This document shows, in pieces, positions 44,814 through 59,800 of a DNA stretch of 64,000 nucleotides. A model generated the notes under the pieces. The model was not told where the DNA came from and made no database searches. It saw nothing but the letters and a program-made list of their open reading frames with translations. Position 1 is the stretch's first letter. The number at the start of each line of letters is the position of its first letter. This DNA comes from Mercurialis annua (Eukaryota; Streptophyta; Magnoliopsida; Malpighiales; Euphorbiaceae). The stretch is taken from the NCBI RefSeq assembly GCF_937616625.2, contig NC_065571.1, positions 41,136,651-41,200,650 on the forward strand. The letters run 5' to 3'. The translations under genes were made by a program, and so were the position numbers.

Positions 44814-47800
44814 ATGGCATCTTCCACTTCTAGAGTGGGGCCGGATCAAGGAGGTGGAGGTGGAGGAGGTGGTGGTGGTGCTACGCCGCAGCGGCGGATT
44901 ATGAGGACTCAAACGGCTGGAAATCTAGGAGAGTCCATATTTGATAGTGAAGTAGTTCCGTCTTCACTTGTTGAGATTGCTCCCATTCTTCGTGTTGCTA
45001 ATGAAGTTGAATCTAGCAATCCTAGGGTTGCTTATTTATGTAAGTTTCAAGACTAAAAATAATCAGTGTTTTTATTTGTGTTTTTGCTTTTAAATCTGCT
45101 TAAAAGTTGATCTTCTTTAGCTGTATTTTGAGCTTGTGAGAGATTACTAGTGTTGCCCTGTTTAGTGTGTTATCCACATATGCTATCATTTTTCAATGTT
45201 ACAATGTAGGCACAGTTTAACTTATTTTACATTGCTATTCACTTTTGGTATGTTTGAATGTAAGTTTCGTACGATTTAAACAAATAGGAACCTGAATTTG
45301 TATTATTAGTAAATCTCTTGAGTGAATATAATAAATGAAGCTGTTGTCTTTCAGAATTTTTACCCTTTTATGAAATGAGTTTGTTCAAAGTTTATTGAAG
45401 ATTTTCAGATTTTTTACTAGCTGCATTTGTCAATGAAGCTGTTGTCTTGAAGAATTTCTTTTGGGTGGCGCTATTGCCAGATCAACAATTGATAGGGAAT
45501 GAGCAATATTTTTTACTTTGACAAAATTATCCTCTTTCAATTTGTATCTATATCTCTCTTATTAATAAAAAAGGGTGATTTTGTCAAAATACGCTTTTTT
45601 GCGCTGTCTTTATCAATTGTCGCTATGGTAATACGCCACCCATTTCTTTCTTACCCTTTTATGTAATGTGTTTGTTTAAAGTTTATTGACAAGTTTCAAA
45701 TTTTTTGATAGCTGCATTTGTTTGGAGCTTTGATAAATCACAAATTTGTGACAATTTAATTTATCATTGTCTTGCACGGGGCTCATTGAGCCTGCAATTT
45801 GCATTTAATTACAATCTTGCATATGCCATAATTGACTATCTTATTATAGTTGGCTGTTTAATGTGTGCTTTTGAGTATGGGGTTTTGCATGTGGTTCCGC
45901 TCACACATATACAAACATCATAAACATACAGTCATAACTGTAGCACGTTATTGGCAGGAAATTGCATATCATTTCATTTCTTGTTGTCTTAGTGTGTTTG
46001 ACTTAAGTTTGATGAGTTATATATTTTGTTATGATATCTATAACGTCTTAATTCAAATTCTTAGTAGGATTCATTGGAGAAAACAAACATTACTACTAAA
46101 ATTTGGCTTTTCCCTTCAATATTTATTTCAGGTAACTGATTGTTCTTTGCTCTTAATGTAGGTCGATTTTATGCCTTTGAGAAAGCACATAGGTTGGACC
46201 CCACCTCTAGTGGACGTGGAGTTCGCCAATTTAAAACTGCTCTCCTACAACGTCTTGAAAGGGTCAGTATAATTATTCTCTACACCATGCATTTTAAATT
46301 TTGTTAGTATAGAATATGTTTATTTTGACGTATGTGATTCTAGATTCAGATTGGATCCTACTTCCTAATGTTTCTAGATTTACAGTGATGGATGAGCTCT
46401 TTAAGATAACCAGAACATAAAACTTACAATAAAGACTACACATTACAGAACCAGTGAACTCGATGACTATTTAAGGAAACATCATTCCAAAATTATTTCC
46501 GTCAAATGGCAAGTAGTGTGTAAGCTTCATTTCCCTATATAATTTGACCGTTCTAAAAGCTTAGCATCCATAGTGAAGAGCATATAACTAAAGTGTCAAT
46601 GACATGAAATACTTCAGTTGCAAGCAATGTACTGATTAAAATTTAAGAAATTCATGTTTTATTTTGAACAACTTCATGGTTTAGCAAGAACTGAAAGGGA
46701 AAAATTCAAATGATGAGGTGATGGTGAAGCAAAATGTTGAAATTGGTTTCTGCTTTAGGGGCTTTTATGAGTGCCTTTATGGCAAGTAGTGTGTAAGCTT
46801 CATTTCCCTATAGATTTAATTTGGCAGTTTTAAAAGCTTAGCATCCATAGTGAAGAGCATATAACTAAAGTGCCAATGACATTAAATACTTCAGTTGCAA
46901 GCAATTTACTGATTAACATTTAAGAAATTCTTGTTTTAATGTGAACAACTTCATGATTTAGCAAGAATTGAAAGGGCAAAATTCAAATGATGAGGTGATA
47001 GTGAAGCAAAATGTTGAAGTTGGTTTCTGCTTTAGGGACTTTTATGAGTGCCTTTAGTTCAAATGATGAGGTGATGGTGAAGCAAAATGTTGAAGTTGGT
47101 TTGTGCTTTAGGGGCTTTTATGAGTGCCTTTAGTTCAAATGATGAGGTGATGGTGAAGCAAAATGTTGATGTTCTAATTTCTCTTTCTCAAACCATGAAG
47201 TTGTGCTTTAGGGGCTTTATGTTATTTTGAACAACTTCATGATTTAGCAAAAATTGGAAGGGCAAAATCCAAATGATGAGGTGATGGTGAAGCAAAATGT
47301 TGAAGTTGGTTTCTGCTTTAGGGGCTTTTATGAGTGCCTTCAGTTCAAATGATGAGGTGATGGTGAAGCAAAATGTTGAAGTTGGTTTGTGCTTTAGGGG
47401 CTTTTATGAGTGCCTTTAGTTCAAATGATGAGGTGATGGTGAAGCAAAATGTTGAAGTTGGTTTCTGCTTTAGGGGCTTTTATGAGTGCCTTTAGTTCAA
47501 ATGATGAGGTGATGGTGAAGCAAAATTTTGATGTTCTAATTTCTCTCTCAAACCATAAAGTTGTGCTTTAGGGGCTTTATGAGAAACCATATTGATGTTC
47601 TAATTTCCTCTCTCAAACTATGTGTGATTTATGTCAAGACCAATTCTCGTCTGAGATTGCATAGGTCAAACTCTTTTAGATCTTCAATTTAGGATTGTAG
47701 GTGAAATATCCCTATAATTGGTGCGTCATTTGAAGACCCATGAGAAATTCCTTTAACTAAATGAAGTGTATTTAAGTCCAAGTATCAGGTATTGAGATGC

Positions 47801-50800
47801 TCTTCTAAATTGTGAATCAGAATGCCGGAGTTCTCTAAGCGTGGAATGAGATACCTGGAGTTAGAGTGATGAGTATTTGGGATCCAAATTCTTATAATTT
47901 ATCTGGCAATTAGGCATAATGCTTTAAACAACAATGAATGTTCCAAATAGGATGCGATGAAATAACAGATATACTGTTGCAGCATCATTGGTTTAAACAT
48001 CTAGCTGCTTCATTTTCTCTTTCGTGCTTGTGTTTGTACCTACTGAATTTGTCTTTTTTTTCAGGAGAATGATCCGACCTTGATGGGAAGGGTAAAAAAG
48101 AGTGATGCACGGGAAATGCAAAGTTTTTATCAGCATTACTACAAAAAGTATATCCAAGCTTTGCAAAATGCTGCTGATAAAGCTGATCGGTTAGTTTTTA
48201 CCTTAGATATGGATGAAATTTTGTTTCACATAAGGTCTTTCAATGATATTATTTGAAACTCTTGCTTAGTTGGTTTTCTCTCTAAATCCAGTGCACAGCT
48301 TACTAAGGCATACCAAACTGCTAATGTTCTCTTTGAGGTTTTGAAGGCTGTTAATATGACTCAATCTATTGAAGTGGATCGTGAGGTGAAACCTTGTGAC
48401 ATATTATTGCTCTTATTGTAGTCTAGCAATGCATGTATTTTTAGCTGCCCACTGTTTGTTGCTTAATGTACTTTACATAAACTCCTAACTAATTGATTGC
48501 TGCATATGACTTGTTCTTTGTCACCATCTGTAAAGATTTTAGAAGCTCAGGATAAAGTTGCAGAAAAGACTCAGATCTATGTCCCTTACAACATCCTTCC
48601 TCTTGATCCTGATAGTGCAAATCAGGCTATTATGAGATATCCTGAGGTAAGTGTCCTTTCTTTGCTATGACTAGTAGCCTTCACTTTACCTTTTCTCCTT
48701 TACCATTCGAATGCTCATGAAATTTGTTGTTGTTGCAGATCCAAGCAGCTGTTGTTGCACTTCGTAACACCAGGGGTCTTCCATGGCCCAAGGACTACAA
48801 GAAGAAAAAGGATGAAGACATTTTAGATTGGCTTCAGGCAATGTTTGGATTTCAGGTGATTTAAAGAAGATAATTAGTTTTTTTGTTGTAGTTTCTAGTT
48901 TGTATTAAAATTTGTTAGTTGAATATGATTAAAGTACGTTACCACATTTTTTTAAAATATGCAGAAGGACAATGTGGCTAATCAAAGGGAGCACTTGATC
49001 TTATTGCTTGCAAACGTGCACATTCGGCAGTTTCCGAAGCCTGATCAACAACCAAAGGTTTGTGCTTTAGAGATTATTGTTCTTTGTGTCTTAACAAATT
49101 GACGGCAGACATTTTTCAAGAGCAATTTCAACAGTAGATATTATCTGTGTTTTAGTTCACTCCCTTTTGTTCGTCGGGGAAGTTGAATTCTGGCTTAATC
49201 TGATCTTCAAAAGTCATGATTTCTTATTTATGTACACATTACAGAAATTCCTTACACAGTAAAAGGACCCAAAAAGGTTGTTTTTACTGTGTACGATTGT
49301 TTTGAAGAAGAAATATTTCTCCATTTGTTCTCTAAGTCGTGAAAAGAATGTAGAAGCTGCTCTATTTGTTGAATTGTTTCAATATCTGTCCTTTCTTTCC
49401 TCACACAGATACACCTCTTTTTTTTTGTAGTTGGATGAGCGTGCATTAAAAGAAGTGATGAAGAAACTTTTCAAGAACTACAAAAAATGGTGCAAATACC
49501 TTGATAGAAAAAGTAGCCTTTGGTAAGAGTTTGCTGCGTCATTTTTTTAGTGAGTTGCTTTCCAGTCACTTGTTACTTAGGACCTAACCATCTTTGACTG
49601 ATAAGGTAGATGGTGTATTATCTATTGTTATAACAGTACATTATTTTAGTTGGTAAAGTAGCTAGGTTAGAGGAAGTGGAGGGAGTTCAATTGAGTTTCT
49701 TTTTAAGATAAGGAACACAAAAAGGAGGCTAGTGAAAGAAAATGTAGCAAAGTCAGACTCTCATCTTTGCCTAGCATACTTAGAATTTACTTCAGATGAT
49801 GAGAGGACATAGAAGATAGAATTTAAGGATTTTTTTGTTTGGTCACTATTAATTTCTATAGACAAGTAATTTATTTTAACCATCTTGGACTTATAAGATA
49901 GAAGATGTGTTATCTATTTTAATCACAATACATTATTTTAGTTGGTAAAGTAGCTTGGATAGAGGAAGTGGAGGGAGTTTAATTGAGTTTCTTTTTAAAA
50001 AAAGGAACCGAAAAAGGAAGCCTGTGAAAGAGAATATGGCGAAGTCAGGCTCTCATCTTTGCCGGCATAATTTTCTTTATATGAGAGTACGTAGAAGATA
50101 AAATGTAGAGATTTTTTTGTTTGGTTACTTTTAATTTATGTGGATGAGTAATTTATTGTTTCACTTCCCTTTGATATGTTAAACTGACATCTAGACATCA
50201 AAGGAATACGAAGATTAACCCTACTCATTTCACTTTAGGCTATCCACCACTATATAAATGTTAGCGTTCAATGTATATATGATGCTAATAGCATGGAAAC
50301 ATACATGGGAATTTTCTCTGTTTTTTTTGGTATGGCCCAATCACACCCCATCATCCCCCATTCTTTCTATTCTTTGGGAATTGCGCGTTTCAGATTGAAT
50401 ATTAATTTTCTGTGGTTTTTGAATTTGCAGGTTACCAACAATACAGCAGGAGGTGCAGCAACGGAAATTGCTTTATATGGGTTTATATCTTTTGATATGG
50501 GGAGAAGCTGCAAACTTGAGATTCATGCCAGAATGCCTGTGCTATATCTATCACCATGTATGTGTCAACTTGATCTGAATCTTTTAAGTAGATTACTCTT
50601 ATTTAAAGTTTAATCCCATAGGTTATCTTTTAGGAAATATAGCATTCTTTTTTGTACCCATATTTTCTCACTTTCTATTATTTGGATGAACTCCCAATGT
50701 TGTTGTTGATAAATGCTCAGTAAACATGGTTCCAACTTAAAAAAAGCTGCAATCATCTTTATTGATGATTAGAACTAGCACTAAAGGCCAGTTTTATTTT

Positions 50801-53800
50801 GCGTGTGTTCCTTTTTTCTGATTGAAATTTTCTCGTAATCAATTTGTCATGTGTTTTGTTGTACCTTTTGCAGATGGCATTCGAGCTGTATGGCATGCTA
50901 GCTGGAAATGTCAGTCCCATGACAGGGGAAAATGTCAAGCCTGCTTATGGAGGTGAAGAGGAGGCATTCTTGAGAAAAGTTGTTACTCCCATCTATGATG
51001 TTATTGCAAAGGTGTTGCTGCCAAACCTTTTGTTTTTCCTTTTTGTGCATTTTCTTTCTGGTTATACTCATAAAAGCCAATAAATCGTCTTCCTTTCCAG
51101 GAATCTGAAAGAAGTAAAATGGGAAAATCAAAGCATTCCCAATGGAGAAATTATGATGATTTAAATGAATACTTTTGGTAGCATTCTTATTTGTTTTTTT
51201 TCCACGTCTCCTCATTTTGGTATCTGTCTAAAATTCAAAGTGGTTAACTTAGTTTACGATTGTATGATTTCCAGGTCTGTTGATTGCTTTCGATTAGGTT
51301 GGCCGATGCGTGCGGATGCTGATTTCTTTCATTTGCCTGCTGAACAAGTCCGTTACGAGAAAAATGCGGTATGCTACTGGTTTAAATCGTCCTAGCTTTT
51401 CCTTACAATTCTACATTTATTTTTGCTACTATATTACAAAATATTGTCCACATATGCACTATGTAGAGAAACAGTTTCATTAGCCATAGGAGTTGAAAAG
51501 GTGGTATATTCATCTGATATATAATACAAATAGAATGTGGCCCTTATTCCTTCTCTTTCATCTCTGCTTTTTTATTTCTTTATTTCTTTGTATATCTCAT
51601 CTAACGGATGTATTATAAATTCATCACCTTTGAAGAAGTGCATGGAGGTGATGCAGTCAACTTTTTTACTGAATCCTTCTCTGAGCTTTCAATGTTAGAC
51701 TTCCAATTTAAAACTTATTCAGCAATAACTTGGGATTTGCAAGACATGAATTTTAAGCTTGCTGTCTAATAAGTTCAATAAGTGTCATAATTGGTGATGA
51801 GCATAAACCTATTAGTTAATGGGTTGTAAGTTGGAATATAATTGATTGCTTTTTTTTGGACTCCCGAGCATCACCTTAAAGCGAAGATAAAGATGCATTA
51901 TCTGTATCAATAAATACGGAGCTTCAATTCCCTCAGAATTGGCCGATACATCTTTCACATTTTGATGCTTCATTGTATTGCTATTTAGGGAAATGACTTC
52001 TGTTTTACGTATTATAAATCCTATAATGCATTGTAGTATTAGATAATCTTATTATTGCTGCATTGCTTGTATATTTGATGAGTATGATTTCACTAGTTTA
52101 TTCGCTGGCTTTAAACTATCTTATTATATATAACAAGAATATTCTGGTTTCTAGACAAGGTTCCTTTTCAGTTTGATGGTATTGTAATTTTTTGCATATA
52201 TAATTACATGGTTTTGGTTTCTAGACAAGGTTCCTTTTCAGTTTGATGGTATTGTAATTTTTTGCATATATAATTACGTATTCAAATTGAAAGTATATTT
52301 TGATTGCTTAAAGAATTTGATGGGATTGATAATTTTCTTTCATTTTAATACAAAAAGATAACTCCATGCTTGTTGTGACATTTTGTATCCAGGAGAACAG
52401 TAAACCAACTTTTAGAGATCGATGGGTGGGAAAAGTTAACTTCGTCGAAATACGTACCTTTTTGCATGTCTTCAGGAGCTTTGATCGGATGTGGAGCTTT
52501 TTTATTTTATGCCTACAGGTATGTGTTACTTTGTTATTCCCATATTGCATATTGTTCATGCTTCTTAATTTTATTGTTTTGATGCCATTCTAATGCTGGC
52601 ATTTTATTTAAAGGCAATGATTATTGTTGCTTGGAATGGCTCGGGGGAACTAAGTGTTATCTTTACTGGTGATGTGTTCAAGAAAGTGTTGAGTGTCTTC
52701 ATAACCGCTGCAATATTAAAGCTTGGGCAAGGTAAGATTGCAGTTGAACTTCAATTCTTTTTCTTTGGAATATTAGCTAAATTATATGTACTTGGTATTC
52801 TTTGATCATTGCAAGCTATAGTCAAGGCATTGGAAACATTAATCCATAATTTCTTTTGTCATTTGAAGTATGCTTCTCTCACAATTTGCATGTTATTTTT
52901 ATGTGTAAGACTCTCCAATGATTCACAATATGTGTATCAGAAAGTCACCTATAATTGTCATTATCTTTTTATTATTATCGATTCTATTTTTTTTTTCAAC
53001 ATTCTTGATATTGTTGGAGATAATAAAACTATAGGTGAAGTCTCATTTAACAATTTTAGGTTTTGGGTTGATTGGTTATTTGACGTTGTATCTGAGTCTC
53101 TTTGATCAAAAGGTCAAGGTTCTAGTCCTGGTAACTCGCATTTGGTAAATTAAATATTTGAGAACAAAGTAAGGTGAGATTGTGTTTGCTCACGCTTCAG
53201 TCCTCATATGCATTGGCGTGCTGGGATATGTTGCCGATAATAACATCAAAGTAGGAGTCTCACCTCACCGTGTAACCTTTTGGGTTGATTGATTATTTGA
53301 CAATTATTATTAATGATTAGCCTTTATAGCATGCAAAAATTTGATTGGTGACAATTGCTTTGTTTAACTTTGAAGCTATCCTTGACGTAATCCTTAGTTG
53401 GAAGGCTCGGCAAATCATGTCATTCCATGTTAAGTTAAGATATATTCTGAAGGTAGTTTCAGCTGCTGCCTGGGTGGTAGTTTTACCAGTTACTTATGCA
53501 TATACTTGGAAGAATCCTCCAGGATTTGCTCAAACCATTCAAAGCTGGTTTGGGAATACTTCAAGCAAACCTTCATTGTTTATCTTGGCTGTAGTTGTCT
53601 ACTTGTCACCAAATATGTTAGCAGCAGTCTTATTTCTATTTCCCTTTCTACGTCGATTCCTTGAGAGATCAAACTACAAGATTGTTATGCTCATGATGTG
53701 GTGGTCACAGGTATGCGAATGCTCTTTCCTCCTTTATAAAAAAGTCGTTTTTACTTAGTACAGCTAATATGACTGTAATTATAACTCTAGTCACTGTAAT

Positions 53801-56800
53801 CCAGCATAATGTTTTGTTCAAATGGAATTCTTATAATCTTGCCTTTTTATGACATTGCAATATTGCAGCCACGGCTATATGTTGGTCGAGGAATGCATGA
53901 GAGTGCACTTTCTCTGTTCAAGTAAGTACTCGGTGCATGAACAATAAATGAACTTGCAGTTTTAGATTTGACAACTTGGTGGCTTATGCCTTGGTTTAAA
54001 CATTCAGGTATACAATGTTTTGGGTTCTTCAGTTAATGACAAAGTTGGCATTTAGTTACTATATTGAGGTGCGTCATACTAACTTATCCGGCTTCTTTAG
54101 TTTTCTGTTAATTAATTCAGTAATAGAAAATCTAAACCTTAGGTTGGGCAAAAAAACCCGGCCGACCGAATTAACCGACCGAATCGATGAATTTTGGTCG
54201 GTTTGGTTTGGTTAAAATGGTTAATTCGGTCAATTTGTTTTTGTTTTTTTTTAAAATTCGGTTAATAGTTCGGTTTGAGTTTTAAATTATTCAAATTAAC
54301 CGAACCGACCGAATTAACTAAAATTTGAAACTTTTTGAATTTTTTTGATTTCTAATTTTTCTTCATTATTTTGTCGGTTTTAACCGAACTGACCGAATTA
54401 ACCGATTTATTTGGTCAGTTCGGTTTTGAAATTTTTCTCCTATCTTATTCAGTAGGTTTGGTTTTCGGTCAAAAATTCTTATTCGGTCGGTTTGGTTTTG
54501 GCTATTTGGTCGAACGGTTAATTCACTTAAGGGGGTGTCGGTTCGGTTTCGACCGAACCGGCCGAATGCTCACCCCTAATTCTAAAGACAAGGCGATTCT
54601 GTAGTCTTCCATGATTATTTGTTATCTTCTTTAGAATCTGGCCTTTCTCATAATGTTTTTTCTGTTTTTTTTTTGGGTGAAAAATACCTTTGATTAAACC
54701 TCAAAAACAAAACAGCTATACAAATCCTTAGCTTACAAAATGCTAGAGACCAAAACAAAGTAGCTAAACTATACAAAGTTAAGCCAGTTTATATACAACT
54801 CAGAGAACCGAGGAGTAGGGCTTCTCCTTCCATTCATCTTCATCAACACATCCTGACGGATCCAGGACTTGACAAGTTTTAGCATCAATCACTTCCTTCT
54901 CAAAAACAACCTTATTCCTCTCTCTCCAGATATGATAGATGGTGCAAATGAAGGCCATTCTCCTAATTCTGGCCAGGATGCTTGTCCCCACAGCTTTTCT
55001 ACTGAACCAAGACCATTCCCTTCAAATTCCTGGATGTCTGTTAATCAAGCAGGCCTTTATAACACTCCTGAATATCTCACCAGTCATAGAACAATTAAAG
55101 AAAAGATGTTTGACAGTTTCCTCATGACAATTGCAGAAAGCATAAAGAATCATCAGCCACACAACCCCACGAGTTTAGCCTATCTTTAGTTCTAACCTTC
55201 TTTTTTATCACAAGTGAGGCTACAAAACTTTGTCTAGGCACATAACCAGAACCCTAAAGAACATTCTCGTTATGTTAAAATGTCCATACTAGTTTACATG
55301 GATTTAATTTCTTATCCAAATTTTATGAAAGTGAAAAAGTGAAAACTGCTGGCTGATGATTTGGATTGAGCAAGTACTTAGCTTTGCTTATCTGAATTCG
55401 TAAATGCTCTAAAACCCTCATGGTAAATTCTTATTTGCAGATAAAGCCTTTAGTTCGTCCAACAAAAGATATTATGAATGTTCATATCAAAGATTTCCAG
55501 TGGCATGAATTCTTCCCACGTGGTAATTGATGTAAAGATAATAAGGTCATCTTTTTTTGTTACTTTGAAAGGAAAAGTTCACGTCTTCTTTTTTCTTTGC
55601 AGCAAGGAACAATATTGGAGTTGTGATTGCACTTTGGGCTCCAATTATACTTGTATGGGTTTATCTTTCTCATCACTATGTCGATTCTCATTTTATTTGA
55701 AATAAATGTAATAGAGATGCTAAGTACCCAGAATTTTTTGTAGGTCTATTTTATGGATACTCAGATTTGGTATGCCATATTTTCTACCATATTTGGAGGT
55801 ATTTATGGAGCATTCCGACGCCTTGGAGAGGTTAGAAGTAAATTAATTTTACAAAAATCATTTATGAAATTTAATGCTTTATAATAGAGGCCATTGCTAA
55901 TATCCTAGGCTTCTAGCAAACTTTTAGGCCTTGCAATACTGTCTAAGGTTTAAGTTTTTAGAATTAGTCATTTCATGCAGCAAGCTGAAAGGTAGAATGA
56001 TCTCCAAATACTCCATCCCTTGAGATGATCAGATCTGGATATACTCCGTTCTAGTCCTAGATATTGTCTTGCGATGTTAAGAATTGTGTCTTTTTGGGTT
56101 TAGATTGTTCTAACTTTTAGTTAAGTTGTTATCAAGTGTTTTTGTGCATGATGATTGAGCTTTTTTTTGGATGGAGAGGAATACAAGTTATGCTAGTAAT
56201 CTTCATCTTTCTTTCTTAGCTAAAAAGAAAAATCACTTCCGCAAATGAAACCCAGCAACGAGTATTCCTAAAATTGTTAAAAAATTACAATGACCTAAAC
56301 TATTCTGCGAATTCATCTGGTCTCATGGAATCTACCTTTTAATTTTATGGGCTTGTAAATTGTTAAAAAAAATTGACTCTTGGAGTTTCCTTTTCTTTTC
56401 TCTTGTATCCATTTCAGATTCGAACATTGGGCATGCTTCGATCTCGCTTCCAATCAATTCCTGGTGCTTTTAATGCCCGTTTAATTCCAGAAGAGAAGAG
56501 TGAGTCAAAGAAAAAAGGACTAAAAGCCACCTTGTCTCGCAATTTTCCTGTGGTAAGATGTCAATGTTATATATGCAGATGCATGCATGTGTACAAGCAT
56601 ACACATGAACATGCAAGCACATACTCTTACGGGTTCAAATTTATTACAGAAATAACTTCTTTTTTATAAAACTATTATGAAGACACTCTTCCCTTGATGT
56701 TTGATGCCAGTTTGCATCCAATAAAGAAGATGGGGCAGCAAGATTTGCTCAGCTGTGGAACAAAATTATTAGTAGCTTTAGAGAGGAAGATCTTATAAGT

Positions 56801-59800
56801 GATAGGTAAAGATTGCTGTAAAGAATTTGTTGTAATTTTAGTGTTTCTTATTGTTAAGATATGATTATTGTTAAACCCTTACCCAACAGCTTAAGCTTTT
56901 GGGTAAATTGGTTATTTGACATGGTATCAGAGCCTCTATGACTAAAAGGTCTGGAGTTTGATCCTTGGCGATCCCCATTTTTGTTAATTAAAGAAAAAGT
57001 TAATTTGAGCACAATGTGAGATGGGCCTGTGTGCTTGTTTTTTCGCGTTTCAAGCCCAGTGAACATCAAGCGTGCATGGGTGTGTTAAGATATGATTATT
57101 GTTAATGCCTCACCCAACATCTTGAGCTTTCGGGTGAACTGGTTATTTGACACTTACTTTACTTTTGATTAATATGGCTGTCTATCTTGGCCTGGGTGTC
57201 TACTGTTTTTCAGGGAAATGGATTTATTGCTTGTTCCATATTGGGCAGATGAAGATTTGGGCCTTATACAGTGGCCTCCTTTTCTGCTTGCTAGCATGGT
57301 TTCTTTCTATGTTCTCGACTTGCAGATTTGTGTTGTACTATTACTTTGATTTTGAAATTTAATGCTGTATTTCCTGTCAGATCCCTATAGCATTAGACAT
57401 GGCCAAGGATAGCAATGGTAAAGATAAAGAGCTGAAAAAAAGAATAGAGGCTGAAGACTACATGTCTTGTGCTGTTCGTGAATGCTACGCTTCACTTAAG
57501 AACATCATTAAATTTTTGGTTAAAGGGAAACGTGAGACAGAGTGAGTATCTATATATTATTGATGGTTCGATCGAAAATTCTTTACAATACCTTGAACTC
57601 AGGTTTCACACAATCTACTCTATTATCTTTTTTGTTAACAGAGTAATTGATTTCATATTTTCTGAAGTCGAAAAACACATAGATGATGGTACCCTGATAA
57701 GTGAGTACAAGATGAGTGCTCTACCTTGCCTCTATGACCATTTTGTGAAGCTAATTAAATATTTGGTAATAAGCAACATCTCTTCTCCAGTAATGTTCTG
57801 ATTGCGAATGGAGTGTCCAGAAGCCTAACCCTTCTAGAATTATGTTGCAGTTAGATAATAAACAAGAGGATAGGGATCAAGTTGTGATTCTCTTCCAGGA
57901 CATGCTGGAGGTTGTGACGCGAGACATAATGATGGAGGATCATATATCAAGGTGCTACATCTTGATATAATTATCTTAAAAAATTTGTTTGGTTGCTGAT
58001 TAATTTCTAATGATTTTTTCCTTGAACAGTCTGGTGGATTCGATGCATGGTGGAACTGGACAGGATGAGATGATTCCCCTTGATCAGCAATATCAGTTGT
58101 TTGCATCTTCTGGAGCTATTAAGTTTCCAATTGATCCTGTGACAGAAGCATGGAAAGAGAAAGTGTGTTTCACTAAAAGAGATAATCCAACATGGATATT
58201 TTCTTTCTTTAGCGTGTGTTCGCATATGAACACAGTTGCTTACTCACAATCATTGTCATAATATTTGCAGATTAAGAGGCTTTATCTTTTACTTACAACA
58301 AAAGAATCTGCGATGGATGTACCGTCCAACTTGGAAGCTAGGAGGCGCATTTCTTTCTTCTCAAATTCATTGTTTATGGACATGCCTATTGCCCCAAAAG
58401 TTCGCAATATGCTTTCTTTCTCGTAAGTTTTCTTGCTTATACATGTTTTAACTTTTAAGTGGTTTTCCTTGTTGAATTCTCTATGGAAATTTCTCTACAA
58501 CCCAAAGGTGAATAAGTATGCAGTTCATCTGAATCTTTTAACATTTTACTCATTATGAAGAGTTTATCATAGTCTGATCTCAAATTTGCAATCCCTATGA
58601 AAATTAGACTCTAGGATCTTAAAATATGATTTGATTGATCAAAAGGGTATTGTTCATATATTGTTTATAGAATGCCCGATTTCACTCAAATCTTACGATA
58701 ACTAGAGTTTTATTTTTCAACTCAATTTATATACCTAATGTCCATTTCTTTCCCCTACTACGAGTGAAAGGGAAAATGTTAAGACTCCCATTAATATTTA
58801 GATGAAACTTCAGGTGCTGTGCTTCATATAGGAGCTCTTTGTTTTATTAGCATGAAATGTAAACATGGCTGTTGATATTTTATTTACCATCTATAGACAT
58901 CAAGCTGCGTAAGAATACTTGTATTAGCATCAAGGTGCTATGTTTAGTCTAGGGGCTAGGCCAATTAAAAATAATACTTGTAATAACAATAAAATAATTC
59001 TCATGATTTTGCTCTTGTTTTATGGTATTTATTTTCATACAATTATTAGCATACTATATTCTGGTGTTTCTACTGTGTCATTATAGTAAAATAATAAAAT
59101 CACTGTGTTAACCATAGCTATTATTAGTGTTTCCTCAGTCAAGCTATTACCTTTTTCCTCCAGCTAGATTCAATTGTTTTTGTTTTCTTTATTTGACAAC
59201 CAAGAGTGTTTCTACTGTCAAGTTTCTAGTTTTTATCTCTTACTAGATTGAAAATTTTCTTTTACTTTATTTAACAACCAACTTCTCACATGTCATTTAC
59301 CTTGTAGAGTTTTAACTCCATACTACACAGAGGAGGTACTGTTTTCCTTGCGTGATTTGGAAGTGCCAAATGAAGATGGTGTTTCAATTCTCTTTTACTT
59401 GCAAAAAATCTTTCCAGGTTCAGTTTCTATTTCTTGTCATTTACTAGGATTAAAAAGATATTCACATGCCAGGCCTTATATCTACTGTAATGCACAGATG
59501 AGTGGAACAACTTTCTCGAGAGAGTAAAATGCTCAAGTGAAGAAGAGCTTAAAGGATTGGATGAGTTAGAAGAAGAACTTCGTCTATGGGCCTCTTACAG
59601 AGGCCAAACCTTGACTAGGACTGGTAAGTATTTCTATTTCTGTGTAGGCATATGCGTATAGCTTGTAAATATTTTCTTGTCCAATATTTTAGCGACCTTT
59701 ACACTCGCTCTCTCATTTTACTAAGCCAATTTTGCAAATGCTAGTGAGAGGTATGATGTATTATCGGAGAGCTTTGGAGCTTCAGGCTTTCCTTGATATG

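Noticed and set aside
50293..50613. 106-residue ORF as an independent gene
   Set aside because: It spans the end of intron 8 and reads exon 9 of the callose synthase in the wrong frame.
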